The translations under genes and the position numbers were made by a program. Below, in pieces: positions 50,461 through 60,563 of a stretch of 64,000 bases of DNA (the stretch's first letter is position 1; each line of letters starts with the position of its first letter). Source of the stretch: Lachnospiraceae bacterium UBA3820 (GTDB taxonomy: Bacteria > Bacillota > Clostridia > Lachnospirales > Lachnospiraceae); assembly GCA_002369325.1 (NCBI GenBank), contig DFDU01000009.1, positions 1 to 64,000 on the forward strand, written 5' to 3'. The notes under the pieces are model-generated. The model had not been told where the DNA came from and ran no database searches. It saw only the letters and a list, made by a program, of their open reading frames with translations.

Positions 50461-51793
50461 CTTTTGCCTCCATAATAATCTGCTTAATACTTCCCGCAAG
50501 ATATAAAGATCCTACGGCAAAAAGCATGGTATCTTCCTTGTTTATTACATTTGAAACGGCATTTTTGAAAACTTTTTTCATATCATTATCAACTATTATA
50601 TCCACCGAAGCATTTTTATCAAGACGGCTCCTGAATATATCAGCCACCGAATCCGGTGATGCCGCCCTCGCAGAATTAATTGCCGTTACATATAATTTGC
50701 TTATATAAAGATTAGCACAAAGATTATTTATCATCGGTTCATAATCCTTATCTTCGCATACAGCAAACAATATCTCTGTTTTTTTATCACTGTAAACTTC
50801 ATTGACCGTTTCAATAAAACGTTTGATTGCATCCTCATTATGAGCTCCGTCTACAATCACGTTAGGATATATATATTCCATCCTTCCGGGCCAATAAAAA
50901 TTTAAAAGTGCTTTTTTTATTATATCCTGTTTAATTATTCCATCCCGAATAAACAGCTCGTTGCAGGCTTCAATAGCGGTTATGGCATTATCGACCTGAT
51001 ATGCCGCTGTTGTTTTAATTTCAAGATTGTCATACCTATAATAACCATTGATAATCGAAAAATCAATCGTTTTATCGCTTATATTATTTATAATATATTT
51101 TGTTTTTGCGACATTTATCTCTTTTGAATTATGAGTTTTGGCAGCTTTCGATATTACTATGTCTGCCGATTCTTCACCCGTATTGTAGACAACCGGTATA
51201 CCATCCTTGATTATTCCGGCCTTTTCACCGGCTATAAGCTCTATACTGTCACCCAGATATTGCATATGATCAAGTCCGATAGATGTTATAACCGATATTT
51301 CCGGAATGATAAGATTCGTTGCATCCAGTCTTCCTCCGAGTCCCGTTTCATAAATCACATAATCAGGCTTTTCTTTTGCAAAATAAACCGCTGCCATCGC
51401 AAACAAAAACTCAAAATAAGAAATATGTCCGAAGCCCTTATTTAATATCGTTTCTTCCGCATTTAAAACCCGGTTAAAGCATTCAAGAAAATCTTCTTCG
51501 GAAATAAGATCATCAATCATTATCCTCTCTCTTATATTCATAAGATGTGGAGATGTAAAAATGCCTGCAGTATATCCTTTTTCTTTTAATATACACTTTA
51601 TAAAATTCGCAACGGAGCCCTTTCCGTTTGTTCCTGCAATATGTATACATTTTATTTCCTTTTGAGGATCAGAGAGTTCATTCATAAGAACGGAAAGATT
51701 TTCATTTCCCGACTTGCTTCTGTTATTCTCATCCTTTAAAAAGAAAGGTATGTTATACAGATATTTTACACAGCTCTCGAAATCCGCTATCAT
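50453..51793 (-). CDS. folC: Folylpolyglutamate synthase / dihydrofolate synthase
   Basis: FolC adds glutamate to folates (and in many bacteria to dihydropteroate). Mur-ligase fold: P-loop [51 protein letters not shown] and the C-terminal VDGAHNEDA. Length 446. The ATG overlaps the queF stop (ATGA). It shares substrate chemistry with Fmt through 10-formyl-THF, but is not close to it on the map. Whether it has the DHFS activity as well cannot be told here. Confidence 0.94.
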   Translation of the reverse strand: MIADFESCVKYLYNIPFFLKDENNRSKSGNENLSVLMNELSDPQKEIKCIHIAGTNGKGSVANFIKCILKEKGYTAGIFTSPHLMNIRERIMIDDLISEEDFLECFNRVLNAEETILNKGFGHISYFEFLFAMAAVYFAKEKPDYVIYETGLGGRLDATNLIIPEISVITSIGLDHMQYLGDSIELIAGEKAGIIKDGIPVVYNTGEESADIVISKAAKTHNSKEINVAKTKYIINNISDKTIDFSIINGYYRYDNLEIKTTAAYQVDNAITAIEACNELFIRDGIIKQDIIKKALLNFYWPGRMEYIYPNVIVDGAHNEDAIKRFIETVNEVYSDKKTEILFAVCEDKDYEPMINNLCANLYISKLYVTAINSARAASPDSVADIFRSRLDKNASVDIIVDNDMKKVFKNAVSNVINKEDTMLFAVGSLYLAGSIKQIIMEAKDD

Positions 51794-52284
51794 CTGTTGT
51801 CCACCTTTTCGGGATACATGTCATGATGTACAAGCCTGTCGAACGCAACCTGTTCCCACTTGGTTCCTTCTTTACCATAATTGCAATAAGGGTCGATGGA
51901 TATCCCTCCCCTTGGTGTGAATTTTCCCCACACTTCTATATACTTCGGAGACATAAGCTTAATCAAATCCTTCATAATGATGTTTACACAATCTTCATGA
52001 AAATCCCCATGATTTCTGAAGCTGAATAAATAAAGCTTTAACGACTTACTCTCGACCATAAGCTCATCCGGTACATAAGAAATATAAATCGTCGCAAAAT
52101 CAGGCTGCCCGGTAATAGGACAAAGCGATGTAAATTCAGGGCAGTTAAACTTTACAAAATAATCATTTTCCTGATGCTTATTTACAAATGTTTCCAATAT
52201 ATCCGCAGAATAATCCGCAGGGTAGCTTACTTTTTGATTTCCAAGAAGGGTTATGCCCTCTTTTTCCAAATCGGTTCTTGCCAT
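51790..52284 (-). CDS. queF: NADPH-dependent 7-cyano-7-deazaguanine reductase
   Basis: QueF reduces preQ0 to preQ1 in queuosine synthesis. It is the short, single-domain type (about 164 residues), a T-fold enzyme with the active-site Cys in [15 protein letters not shown] and the NADPH/substrate motif [20 protein letters not shown]. The ATG giving MARTDL lies 9 bases after AGGAAGG; two upstream in-frame starts are too close to the SD. queC, queD and queE are not in the window. A 4-base overlap couples it to folC. Confidence 0.94.
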   Translation of the reverse strand: MARTDLEKEGITLLGNQKVSYPADYSADILETFVNKHQENDYFVKFNCPEFTSLCPITGQPDFATIYISYVPDELMVESKSLKLYLFSFRNHGDFHEDCVNIIMKDLIKLMSPKYIEVWGKFTPRGGISIDPYCNYGKEGTKWEQVAFDRLVHHDMYPEKVDNR

Positions 52285-52367
52285 TTTCATCAACCTTCCT
52301 TTATTGATACGGGAATTATCCCTTTTTATATATAATATTTTATATTTATTCGTCTGTTTCGGATATT

Positions 52368-55300
52368 CTAATCTATCTTAATCTGTTTTTCAAGACAGAA
52401 TGAGTATATAAGCTTTTCGGAAACCTTTAAACCGGTAATTTTTTCCAGAACATACGCATAATAATCAAGCTGTGCAAAATACCGGTCTTTCAATTCTTTT
52501 TCACTTGCATAATCTGTCTTGTAATCCATAAGAATAATCTTGTCATCTTCAAAAAAGAATGCATCGATTATACCTTGAACTATAACCAGATCATCATTTG
52601 ACGAATCCTCTTCCGTAATATCTTTCTCTAATCCCTGTAATAAACCGGCATTATCATCTTTTTCTTTCGAAAAAATCACATCGACGGGTATGCCGGCCGA
52701 GAACTGCTGTTCTTTCTTCAGTTTTCCTTTTTCATCCGCCTCGGACATCCTACGTCCCAAATCGGACAAAAGCATCTTTCTTATTTTATAAAGATTTACA
52801 GCCTTTGCTTCTTCGACAGTAAATATTTCTTTTTCTTCAAGTTCCTTTAGAAAACAGGAAAGATATTCGAGGATTTTTATTTCATCAAATCCTTTAACGT
52901 GACTAAAATCTACAAGTTCCATAAACTTATGAACTATCGTTCCTCTTTCGGAGCCCGACAGACCTTTTTTATTATCGGATTTTATTTCTTTTGATTCTTT
53001 ATCTCCGGAATTTTCTTTTGCATCTACCGTTTTTTCATCAACTTTTTCTTCATCAACCGTTTCTTCATCGTTCAATTTTTCAGCATAATCGGCCAGATCA
53101 TATTCACTTCCGTCAAAGGCCTTCATCCTTTTAATTTCCGATATGGACATTTTGTTCTTAATATTTATATACTTTTTAAACGGATAATCAAATTCAAAAA
53201 GCGTCTTAAATTTATCATATAAGCCTTTATCATAACCGGATTTTGCCTTTTCGTAAAAGTCAATAACGGACATTTCCTTCTTAACTTCCTCATTTCCAAT
53301 ATACCCGTAAAGATATTCTTCACCCACTATGGAAAGATTTATATTGCAATCCGGCTTGAGCATATCATATCTTTTCATACATGCAAGAACCCACAATATA
53401 TATTTGGCGGAATCTGCCCTTATATCAATCGGCAAAGTCATATTTTTGTTATCTTCCACAAACAGTTTTTCGTAAACACTTATTGCATTTGAAACACAGC
53501 CGGTAATTATAAGCTTTTCCTTGGCACGCGTAAATGCAACATATAAAATTCTTAATTCTTCGGCCGTCATTTCATTCTTCATCAAAAGTCTTATGATTTC
53601 CTTCATAAGCGTCTTTTTCTTATATCTTTTATCTTTATTGATATAATTTGCGGAAAGATAATAATCACTGCTTATTAAAAGCTGATTGGAGTACTCCCTG
53701 TAATTAATTCCTTTACCGAGACCGCTTGTAAAGACAATCGGGAATTCCAGGCCTTTACTTTTATGCATTGTCATTATCCTGACCACATCCTCGTCATCTC
53801 CAAAAAGCGATGCCTCACCGTAGTCCATCTCATTAAGCTTCATTTTATCGATATATCTTAAGAAATTAAAGAGACCCTTATAGGTTCCTTCTTCAAAAAC
53901 ATAAGCCTTCTCAAGAAGCATATTGATATTATTTTTCCTTCTCTCACCAAGAGGCATTGAGATGGCATAATTATAATAATTTGTTAGTTCAAGTGCTTTC
54001 CAGATAAGAGAAGATATTGAAATACTCTTATTATCTTCCCTTAAAATATCTATAATACCAAATATCCTCTTGAGCTTACCGGTTATAGCGTCCTCATTAT
54101 TATCCATGTAGCAAAGACATTTTTCATATAATAAATATTTACGTTTAAGCGTTTTTTCGGCAAAATCGCATATCAAAGCCAGCTCATTTTCGTCAAGCTC
54201 TGCCATAGGTGAAATCAAAACCGCAGCAAGCGGTATATCCTGTCTGATATTGTCCACAACGCTTAAAAGCGAAAGGATTGTTCTTATCTCAACAGCTTCA
54301 AAATAACCGCCGTTATCATCCACATATGCCGGAATACCCGACTTTGTCAAAATATTATAAACATCCTCGCCAAAGCCTTTTACACTTCTTGCCAATACAA
54401 CTATGTCCTTATATGAAGCTTTTCTGTATATATTTTTATCTTCATCATATACATATTGCGGATTTTCGCCATCAACCAGTTCTTTGATTCTTTTTGCTAT
54501 TACATATGCTTCTATCTCCGTCGGTGTTAATCTGTCCTCCGTTTCAAAGCTGTCGACAAGAATGATTTCAGTTGTCTCATCAACACCTGAAACAATTGAT
54601 GTATCAGGCTTCGGAAATTCTTTTGTCCATACAAGCTCGGTGTTTTCGTTATAGTCTATTCCACCCAGATCTTCGCTCATAAGCTGATAAAAGAAATAAT
54701 TAACAGACTTAAGAACATTTTCTCTCGAACGGAAATTATTCTTAAGCTCAATTTTAATATTTACTCCATCATCTTTATAAGTCTTATATTTCGAAAGAAA
54801 TAAGTCCGGTCTTGCCATACGGAACTTGTAAATACTCTGTTTCACATCACCGACCATAAACATATTATTTCTACCATAGCATATACCTGAAACTGAATTA
54901 AGAATCTCTTCCTGAAGATAATTACTATCCTGATATTCGTCTATAAAAATCTCATCATATCTTTCGGAAATTCTTTTCCCGGCTTCGGTCGGTACGGGTG
55001 TACCGTTTTCATCATATCCCGCACAGACCAGCTTATATGCCAAATGCTCTACATCAGAAAATTCCAAAAGCTTCTTTTTTGTTTTTTCTGCTTCATATTC
55101 TTTCGAAAACTTTGTTACAAGGTCGATAAGAGGAACAAGATAAGCAGATACATTATTTATCTCAGCCAATATTGAATCGGAATCTCCCGTAAAAATATTC
55201 AATTTTTTTATCATTGATTTATAACGTTCTCTTATATTTTTATATTTTTCTATAAGCTCTCCGTCATAAATATCTCCCCTGCAGGTTTTAAGTCTGTTCC

Positions 55301-56126
55301 ATTTTATATCAAGTGCATCTCGAAGGCTGTCATAATCCTCGGCTTTTGAAATCTTTGAAACAGCCTCTGCATCACTTTCCGAAATTTCTCGATTTTTGTC
55401 CGGGCCTCCCGGTGTATCACAGACAGCTATACCCGAATCAATATATCCCTCAATACTCCTTACATAAGATTTTATAAGTTTAAAATAAGCTTTCATCCAT
55501 TTGGAATTCATAAGTTCATTTTTATCTTTTATCAAAAGTGCTTTTCTTGCTTCGTCAAGCCATACATACGGTCGTGAAAAGCCTTTGGAAACATTATATA
55601 TATTAAGCACGTTTTCTTTTAACTCTTCATCATTTCTGTCACAGCCAAAGCATTCCAACAGCATCAGAAAATCCGCATTTTTTTCATCATACAGCTTATC
55701 AAACAATGCATCCAAAACATCATTTTTCATAAGCTCCATAATTCCGTTATCACCGATATTGAAATTCGAATCAATATTAAGCAGTCCGAAATTTTCTTTA
55801 ACAATTCTGAGGCAGAAGCTGTCTATGGTTGTTATATCCGCTCTGTTAACAAGAATTGCCTGTTTCATCAAATGCTCATTATCAGGTTCCTTCTCAAGGA
55901 GCTTCTCAATACGAACGGCAATCTTTTCCCTCATCTGGGCGGCAGCTGCTTTCGTAAATGTAACAACCAGAAATTCGTCAATATCCTTTGGATCTTTTTC
56001 ATCCGTCATTTTATTGATTATGCGTTCGACAAGAACAGCCGTTTTTCCGGAACCGGCTGCTGCGGAAACCAAAATATTCGAATTTCTTTCATCTATTGCT
56101 TTTTGTTGAGCTTTAGTCCATCCCAT
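52368..56126 (-). CDS. addA: AddA helicase-nuclease subunit
   Basis: AddA is the 3'-5' helicase and nuclease half of AddAB, which resects double-strand breaks. Walker [17 protein letters not shown] at the N-terminus, [49 protein letters not shown] and [14 protein letters not shown] are UvrD-family motifs. The nuclease domain follows at the end ([18 protein letters not shown]). Length 1252. A strongly charged, low-complexity piece (about 1000-1050, [15 protein letters not shown]) sits between helicase and nuclease. GGGAG precedes the ATG; addB ends 15 bases upstream. Confidence 0.97.
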   Translation of the reverse strand: MGWTKAQQKAIDERNSNILVSAAAGSGKTAVLVERIINKMTDEKDPKDIDEFLVVTFTKAAAAQMREKIAVRIEKLLEKEPDNEHLMKQAILVNRADITTIDSFCLRIVKENFGLLNIDSNFNIGDNGIMELMKNDVLDALFDKLYDEKNADFLMLLECFGCDRNDEELKENVLNIYNVSKGFSRPYVWLDEARKALLIKDKNELMNSKWMKAYFKLIKSYVRSIEGYIDSGIAVCDTPGGPDKNREISESDAEAVSKISKAEDYDSLRDALDIKWNRLKTCRGDIYDGELIEKYKNIRERYKSMIKKLNIFTGDSDSILAEINNVSAYLVPLIDLVTKFSKEYEAEKTKKKLLEFSDVEHLAYKLVCAGYDENGTPVPTEAGKRISERYDEIFIDEYQDSNYLQEEILNSVSGICYGRNNMFMVGDVKQSIYKFRMARPDLFLSKYKTYKDDGVNIKIELKNNFRSRENVLKSVNYFFYQLMSEDLGGIDYNENTELVWTKEFPKPDTSIVSGVDETTEIILVDSFETEDRLTPTEIEAYVIAKRIKELVDGENPQYVYDEDKNIYRKASYKDIVVLARSVKGFGEDVYNILTKSGIPAYVDDNGGYFEAVEIRTILSLLSVVDNIRQDIPLAAVLISPMAELDENELALICDFAEKTLKRKYLLYEKCLCYMDNNEDAITGKLKRIFGIIDILREDNKSISISSLIWKALELTNYYNYAISMPLGERRKNNINMLLEKAYVFEEGTYKGLFNFLRYIDKMKLNEMDYGEASLFGDDEDVVRIMTMHKSKGLEFPIVFTSGLGKGINYREYSNQLLISSDYYLSANYINKDKRYKKKTLMKEIIRLLMKNEMTAEELRILYVAFTRAKEKLIITGCVSNAISVYEKLFVEDNKNMTLPIDIRADSAKYILWVLACMKRYDMLKPDCNINLSIVGEEYLYGYIGNEEVKKEMSVIDFYEKAKSGYDKGLYDKFKTLFEFDYPFKKYINIKNKMSISEIKRMKAFDGSEYDLADYAEKLNDEETVDEEKVDEKTVDAKENSGDKESKEIKSDNKKGLSGSERGTIVHKFMELVDFSHVKGFDEIKILEYLSCFLKELEEKEIFTVEEAKAVNLYKIRKMLLSDLGRRMSEADEKGKLKKEQQFSAGIPVDVIFSKEKDDNAGLLQGLEKDITEEDSSNDDLVIVQGIIDAFFFEDDKIILMDYKTDYASEKELKDRYFAQLDYYAYVLEKITGLKVSEKLIYSFCLEKQIKID

Positions 56127-56141
56127 TTTATATCTCCCGAT

Positions 56142-59100
56142 TCATCGCTTTCCAAGTGCTTCTCTGATTTTTTCATAAATCAGTTCGCTTTCCTTATCGG
56201 AATATCTTACAAACCTTTCTTTATTGCCTCCGTATTTCTTATCAAATCTACAGACTTCCCTGTAAGCACAAAACTCACAGCTACTTCTTTTGTCTGCATT
56301 CATAGGATTCTTGTCAATCTCACCTGACATAATATGTGCGGCAATTTCCTTTGCTTTATAAACTGCAAATTGATTAACATCGGCAAACTTTTCTTCATCA
56401 TCATTTTTAAATCCTTTAAGCTTAAGATTTTTATCTCTTTCTTCCTTGGCTTTTGCTTCATCATCCGCTTCCACATACGGATCAGCCATACGATAATAAT
56501 ACATACCCTCCGGCACTATCTTAAGCCTGTCCTTTGGCTTATCTTTATTATGTTCTTCATCGACAATCCCGATCATAACATTCATATATACGGAAAGCTG
56601 CAATGTAAGGCCTTCATATAGTTTACTTAAAGAAAAATCGTGATTACCTGATTTATAGTCAATTATCCTTATCTTAAGCTCTTTTTCATCCTCAGAGTAA
56701 TATATATCGCCTCTGTCGATTTTTCCTCTTAAAGTCATTTGATTTTCTTCATCAATATTTGTATTTTTATTAAAACTGTATTCAAAATATTCAGGCTTAA
56801 GCATATCCTTATCCGTGATTCCGGAAAGAACTCCTGCGGTCCGTCTGCCTATTCTCTTGAGCACTTTAAGAAGATAATTATATCTTCCTTCCTCAATGGT
56901 ATTTTTATCATAAGCATTAACAAATGCTTCCTCAACGAAACTGTCAATCATGTCATCACGTTCCGTATCGGTTATTATCGACCAGTCATTTTTCATATCA
57001 TCATGAACATGTCTGTACATATGCTCCAGTGCTTCATGCAAAATGTTTCCGATATCCCTGTTATCTATCTTTCTTATTTGTCTTTCCGAAAGTCCCAGAA
57101 CATATTGAAGGAAATATGAATATGCACAGGAAGCATATTTTTCAAGTGTTGATATCGATTGCGACATAAGCTTAAGCTTAAGAAGCCTTGAAACATCCTT
57201 TGATAAACCTGCCGGAATATTATTATACTTAAATGCCTTGTCGATAACAGAAAGATTCTCATCGTGCATATCATAATAAAGCTTATAAAGACTCATAGTC
57301 TCATTTATTCTTGATGTATCACCGGTCAAAATGCGCTGCATACCTTCCACAAGCGTATCAATTCCCGCTCTGCGGTTACATACCTTATAATCATCATCCG
57401 GTTTTATATCAAGCAAGGTAAATAAATTTGTGATTCTCGAAATGACATATGAAGGTCTTAGCTGTTCATTGTTCCCATCCATATTGGTAAAAGATAAAAA
57501 GAGCTTATCCTTCGGCTTTGTCATATTGATATAAAGATAAAACTGTTCAATATACGAATTGTTTTTTTCGGTTGGAGCAAGCTCAATTCCGAGTTCCTTT
57601 AATCTTTCTTTATCGGCATCACTTATTATTCCCGAATTATTACCCTTCTTAGGTATTATTCCGTCATTAATTCCAAGGACAAATAAAACCTTTATATCAT
57701 CCAGACGGGTTCTTGTGATATCCCCGACAAGTGTCATATCAAGTGTTTGCGGAATCACTCCGAGGGTAAGATCCTTTAATCCAAGATTCATAAGCTCTAC
57801 AAACTCGTCCGTATCCACCAAATCCTCACCCATAATCTCATCCATTTTTTCAAATACGGAAATAACCTTTTCGTAAAGATTCTTACAGGAAGACAGTCTT
57901 TCTTCATAATCATATTTGATCATAAAATCTCTCAAAGCTTTTGTATAAGTGCTTATCGGGTTTTTATTTTTTGAAAAGATATCATAAAACGGAAATAATA
58001 TGTCCGCAACAAAGGCTCTTATATCCTCGGCTTCTTCCGTCCATTGTCTGTTCCAGCCCGACTTACCTCGTATACCTCTTTTTAATACATAATTTTCAAG
58101 AATTTCTATATCATTTTCATCAAGGCTCTTTATTATTCCTGCTTTCAAAAACGCAAATACACTGTCATAAGAAAAGTTCTCTTTTACTATCCTTAACAGA
58201 TATTCCAGAGAATTGATATAAGGATTGTTTTTAACCGGAATACTTGCATCCAAAAAAAACGGTATTTCATATTTTTCAAAAATCTGCTCCGTCTGTACCG
58301 AAATACCTTCGAGATTTCCGCTTATCACAGCTATATCCCTATATCTGTATCCGCCTTCCTTAACCAGCATATTTATGCGATATGCCACACCTTCTATTTC
58401 GCGACGCGGCGTATCATATACGGTCACCAATATATCATCCTGTTTTTCATCAAATTTATTGTAAGGGAATCTGAAAATATTTTTTTCAAGAAATTCTATT
58501 GCTTTACTTCCCTTACTCCACCTGTTAATTTCTTTTCCGCCGATAAAAATATCATCATCCAATTCAATCGAATTTCTTATTGCAAGCTCTTTTAAATCGG
58601 TTATTGTTTTTTTTGTAAGATAAAAAAGTTCATGCTCTTTGATTATTTTTTTATTATAAAATTTTTCATCTATCGTAAATATACCGTAAACATCCTTTGA
58701 ATAAACCATAAGCTTCTCGATAAGCTTAAGCTGAATTGGTGTAAAGCCCGTGAAGCCATCCATGACAATAACACTTTTTTTAATAAGCTTTGATTTTTCA
58801 ACATTGTCGGCAAGTATCTCCGTAAGCTTTTCCGCAGCAATATAGTTTTCGGAAATCTTCTCGTCAAATGCCTTAAATATCTCTTGCATATCCGAAAGCT
58901 TTTTATACAAAAGCGCATCTCTTTCGCTATCCTTAATCGAAGCAGTTACCTCATCAAGCTTTTCTCGTGAAATATCATATTGATAAAGCTGTGACATAAG
59001 AGACTTTACTTCATCGATAAAGCCGGACTTGTTAAGACTGCCCGAATATACGGACATTTCAGACTTTTTGTCACCTGCAGCCTTTCTTAATAGCATACTT

Positions 59101-59372
59101 TTTCCAAAATCCTCAAGCACCTTCCGGGGTTTGATATTCAATTCGTCAAACACACGAAAACAAAGACGGTTAAAGCCAATGACATCGATATTCATGCTTC
59201 CGTGTGCCGGATGCATGGTAACAAGCTTTCGCTGCATTGCCATGGAATATTGTTCGGGCACAAGTAAAATGAAATTTGTGTCAATATCTCTAATACCGTC
59301 TTGTATTATTTTGTTATATATAAATTGTGATTTACCCGATCCCGAAGGACCGAGTATCATTTTCAACGACAT
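56142..59372 (-). CDS. addB: AddB nuclease subunit
   Basis: AddB is the inactivated-helicase partner with a second nuclease and an iron-sulphur cluster. It starts MILGPSGSGKSQFIYNKI (P-loop). The nuclease shows GKIDRGD and RIIDYKSGNH. Cluster Cys are one in KYASCAYSYFLQ and three in SSCEFCAYREVC. Length 1076. It follows the HD-GYP gene by 26 bases, with CGGAG before the ATG. The AddAB system is the Firmicute counterpart of RecBCD. Confidence 0.96.
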   Translation of the reverse strand: MSLKMILGPSGSGKSQFIYNKIIQDGIRDIDTNFILLVPEQYSMAMQRKLVTMHPAHGSMNIDVIGFNRLCFRVFDELNIKPRKVLEDFGKSMLLRKAAGDKKSEMSVYSGSLNKSGFIDEVKSLMSQLYQYDISREKLDEVTASIKDSERDALLYKKLSDMQEIFKAFDEKISENYIAAEKLTEILADNVEKSKLIKKSVIVMDGFTGFTPIQLKLIEKLMVYSKDVYGIFTIDEKFYNKKIIKEHELFYLTKKTITDLKELAIRNSIELDDDIFIGGKEINRWSKGSKAIEFLEKNIFRFPYNKFDEKQDDILVTVYDTPRREIEGVAYRINMLVKEGGYRYRDIAVISGNLEGISVQTEQIFEKYEIPFFLDASIPVKNNPYINSLEYLLRIVKENFSYDSVFAFLKAGIIKSLDENDIEILENYVLKRGIRGKSGWNRQWTEEAEDIRAFVADILFPFYDIFSKNKNPISTYTKALRDFMIKYDYEERLSSCKNLYEKVISVFEKMDEIMGEDLVDTDEFVELMNLGLKDLTLGVIPQTLDMTLVGDITRTRLDDIKVLFVLGINDGIIPKKGNNSGIISDADKERLKELGIELAPTEKNNSYIEQFYLYINMTKPKDKLFLSFTNMDGNNEQLRPSYVISRITNLFTLLDIKPDDDYKVCNRRAGIDTLVEGMQRILTGDTSRINETMSLYKLYYDMHDENLSVIDKAFKYNNIPAGLSKDVSRLLKLKLMSQSISTLEKYASCAYSYFLQYVLGLSERQIRKIDNRDIGNILHEALEHMYRHVHDDMKNDWSIITDTERDDMIDSFVEEAFVNAYDKNTIEEGRYNYLLKVLKRIGRRTAGVLSGITDKDMLKPEYFEYSFNKNTNIDEENQMTLRGKIDRGDIYYSEDEKELKIRIIDYKSGNHDFSLSKLYEGLTLQLSVYMNVMIGIVDEEHNKDKPKDRLKIVPEGMYYYRMADPYVEADDEAKAKEERDKNLKLKGFKNDDEEKFADVNQFAVYKAKEIAAHIMSGEIDKNPMNADKRSSCEFCAYREVCRFDKKYGGNKERFVRYSDKESELIYEKIREALGKR

Positions 59373-59398
59373 ATTTGTTTCTCCGCAATTATAAAGCC

Positions 59399-60544
59399 TT
59401 AGGTTAATGAATCGGCATATTTTATGGATACTTCTTCAATCTTATCCTTATTCATTTTAAAGCACTGAGTTATAAGCGGCGAAAACATACCGCATTCGCC
59501 CTCAATTATCATCGTATAAGCCTTTTCAAAGTCAAGAGCCTTTCTGTATGTGGTATTTGTCATAAGTGCATCAAATGCGTCGGCTATGGAAACTATCTGT
59601 GCCGAAAAAGGAATATTTTCTCCCTTAAGCTTTTCCGGATATCCCGAACCGTCATATCTCTCATGATGATATCTGCATATTTCCCAACTGTAATGATGCA
59701 TCTTTTCGGACTGAAATTCCTTTATGTTATCAAGTACCTCACAGCCCTTTGTTGTATGTGATTTAACAACATCAAACTCGGCATCGGTTAGCTTACGCGG
59801 TTTTAAGATTATTTCATCAGGTATCAAAATTTTTCCGATATCATGATAACAGGACGCATTTGCTATACATTCCGCATCTTCCTTATCAAGATTGCTTTCC
59901 GGGAAATAATTCACAAATGTATCACAAAGAATCTTGGTAATCTCACAGACTCTTTTAATATGATTTTTATTGAAGACTCTGAATTCCGCAAGAGAACCGA
60001 ACATATTTGCAAATCCGTTTTCAAGATTTGAAACTGCTTCCTGTCTTAATTTATCCTTTTCTTCCGAATCAACGGCACCATCCCTGTTAGTCTCCGTTGA
60101 GGTACCATTTTCTTCTACATTTCCGATTTCCCCAAGTTTTTTTTCAAGTTCCCTGATATATATCTTATTTTTTATGCTTCTGTTAACTGCAAATCTTATC
60201 TTGGCAGCGGAAACAGGAACCATAACTACATCCGCCGCACCGTTATCCAGACATTTTCCGGCATTTTCATCATCAAGCTCTTCAGCCATAACTATGACCG
60301 GAATATATTTCATGGCCGGACTTTTTTTCATAAGTCCCAATATCTGAAATACATTCATATTCGGCTGGTTTAGATCTATAATCGCACATGCAAGATTGAT
60401 ACTCTTATCGGATATGGCACGAATTGTCTGTGCTCCGTCAATAGCCTTAACAATCTCATATTCCCCGCTTAAAGCCTTTGATACATCATTTAACAGCTTA
60501 AAGCTGCATGTTGAAAGCAAAATAAATCTTTTTGATTCTCCCAT
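59399..60544 (-). CDS. Pseudo-receiver HD-GYP phosphodiesterase
   Basis: C-terminal HD-GYP domain (about 180-375) with all key groups: NHIKRV, YHDIGKI (His234-Asp235), a further His263, and HHERYDGSGYP (293-303), so c-di-GMP hydrolysis is likely. The N-terminal receiver-like domain (5-125) keeps one Asp (Asp57, AIIDLNQPN) but lacks the acidic pair at its start (FILLSTCS), the Thr/Ser (VIVMAEE) and the Lys (MVPVS), so it is probably not phosphorylated. A coiled linker joins both. The ATG giving MGESKRF has GGAGG 7 bases before it. It follows the repeat-FapA gene by 19 bases. Confidence 0.85.
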   Translation of the reverse strand: MGESKRFILLSTCSFKLLNDVSKALSGEYEIVKAIDGAQTIRAISDKSINLACAIIDLNQPNMNVFQILGLMKKSPAMKYIPVIVMAEELDDENAGKCLDNGAADVVMVPVSAAKIRFAVNRSIKNKIYIRELEKKLGEIGNVEENGTSTETNRDGAVDSEEKDKLRQEAVSNLENGFANMFGSLAEFRVFNKNHIKRVCEITKILCDTFVNYFPESNLDKEDAECIANASCYHDIGKILIPDEIILKPRKLTDAEFDVVKSHTTKGCEVLDNIKEFQSEKMHHYSWEICRYHHERYDGSGYPEKLKGENIPFSAQIVSIADAFDALMTNTTYRKALDFEKAYTMIIEGECGMFSPLITQCFKMNKDKIEEVSIKYADSLT

Positions 60545-60563
60545 GGCAAACCTCCACACATTA

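Noticed and set aside
52285..52367. preQ1 riboswitch upstream of queF
   Set aside because: Only a short GGGA-TAAT-TCCC stem is seen; the conserved loop and tail of known preQ1 classes are missing.
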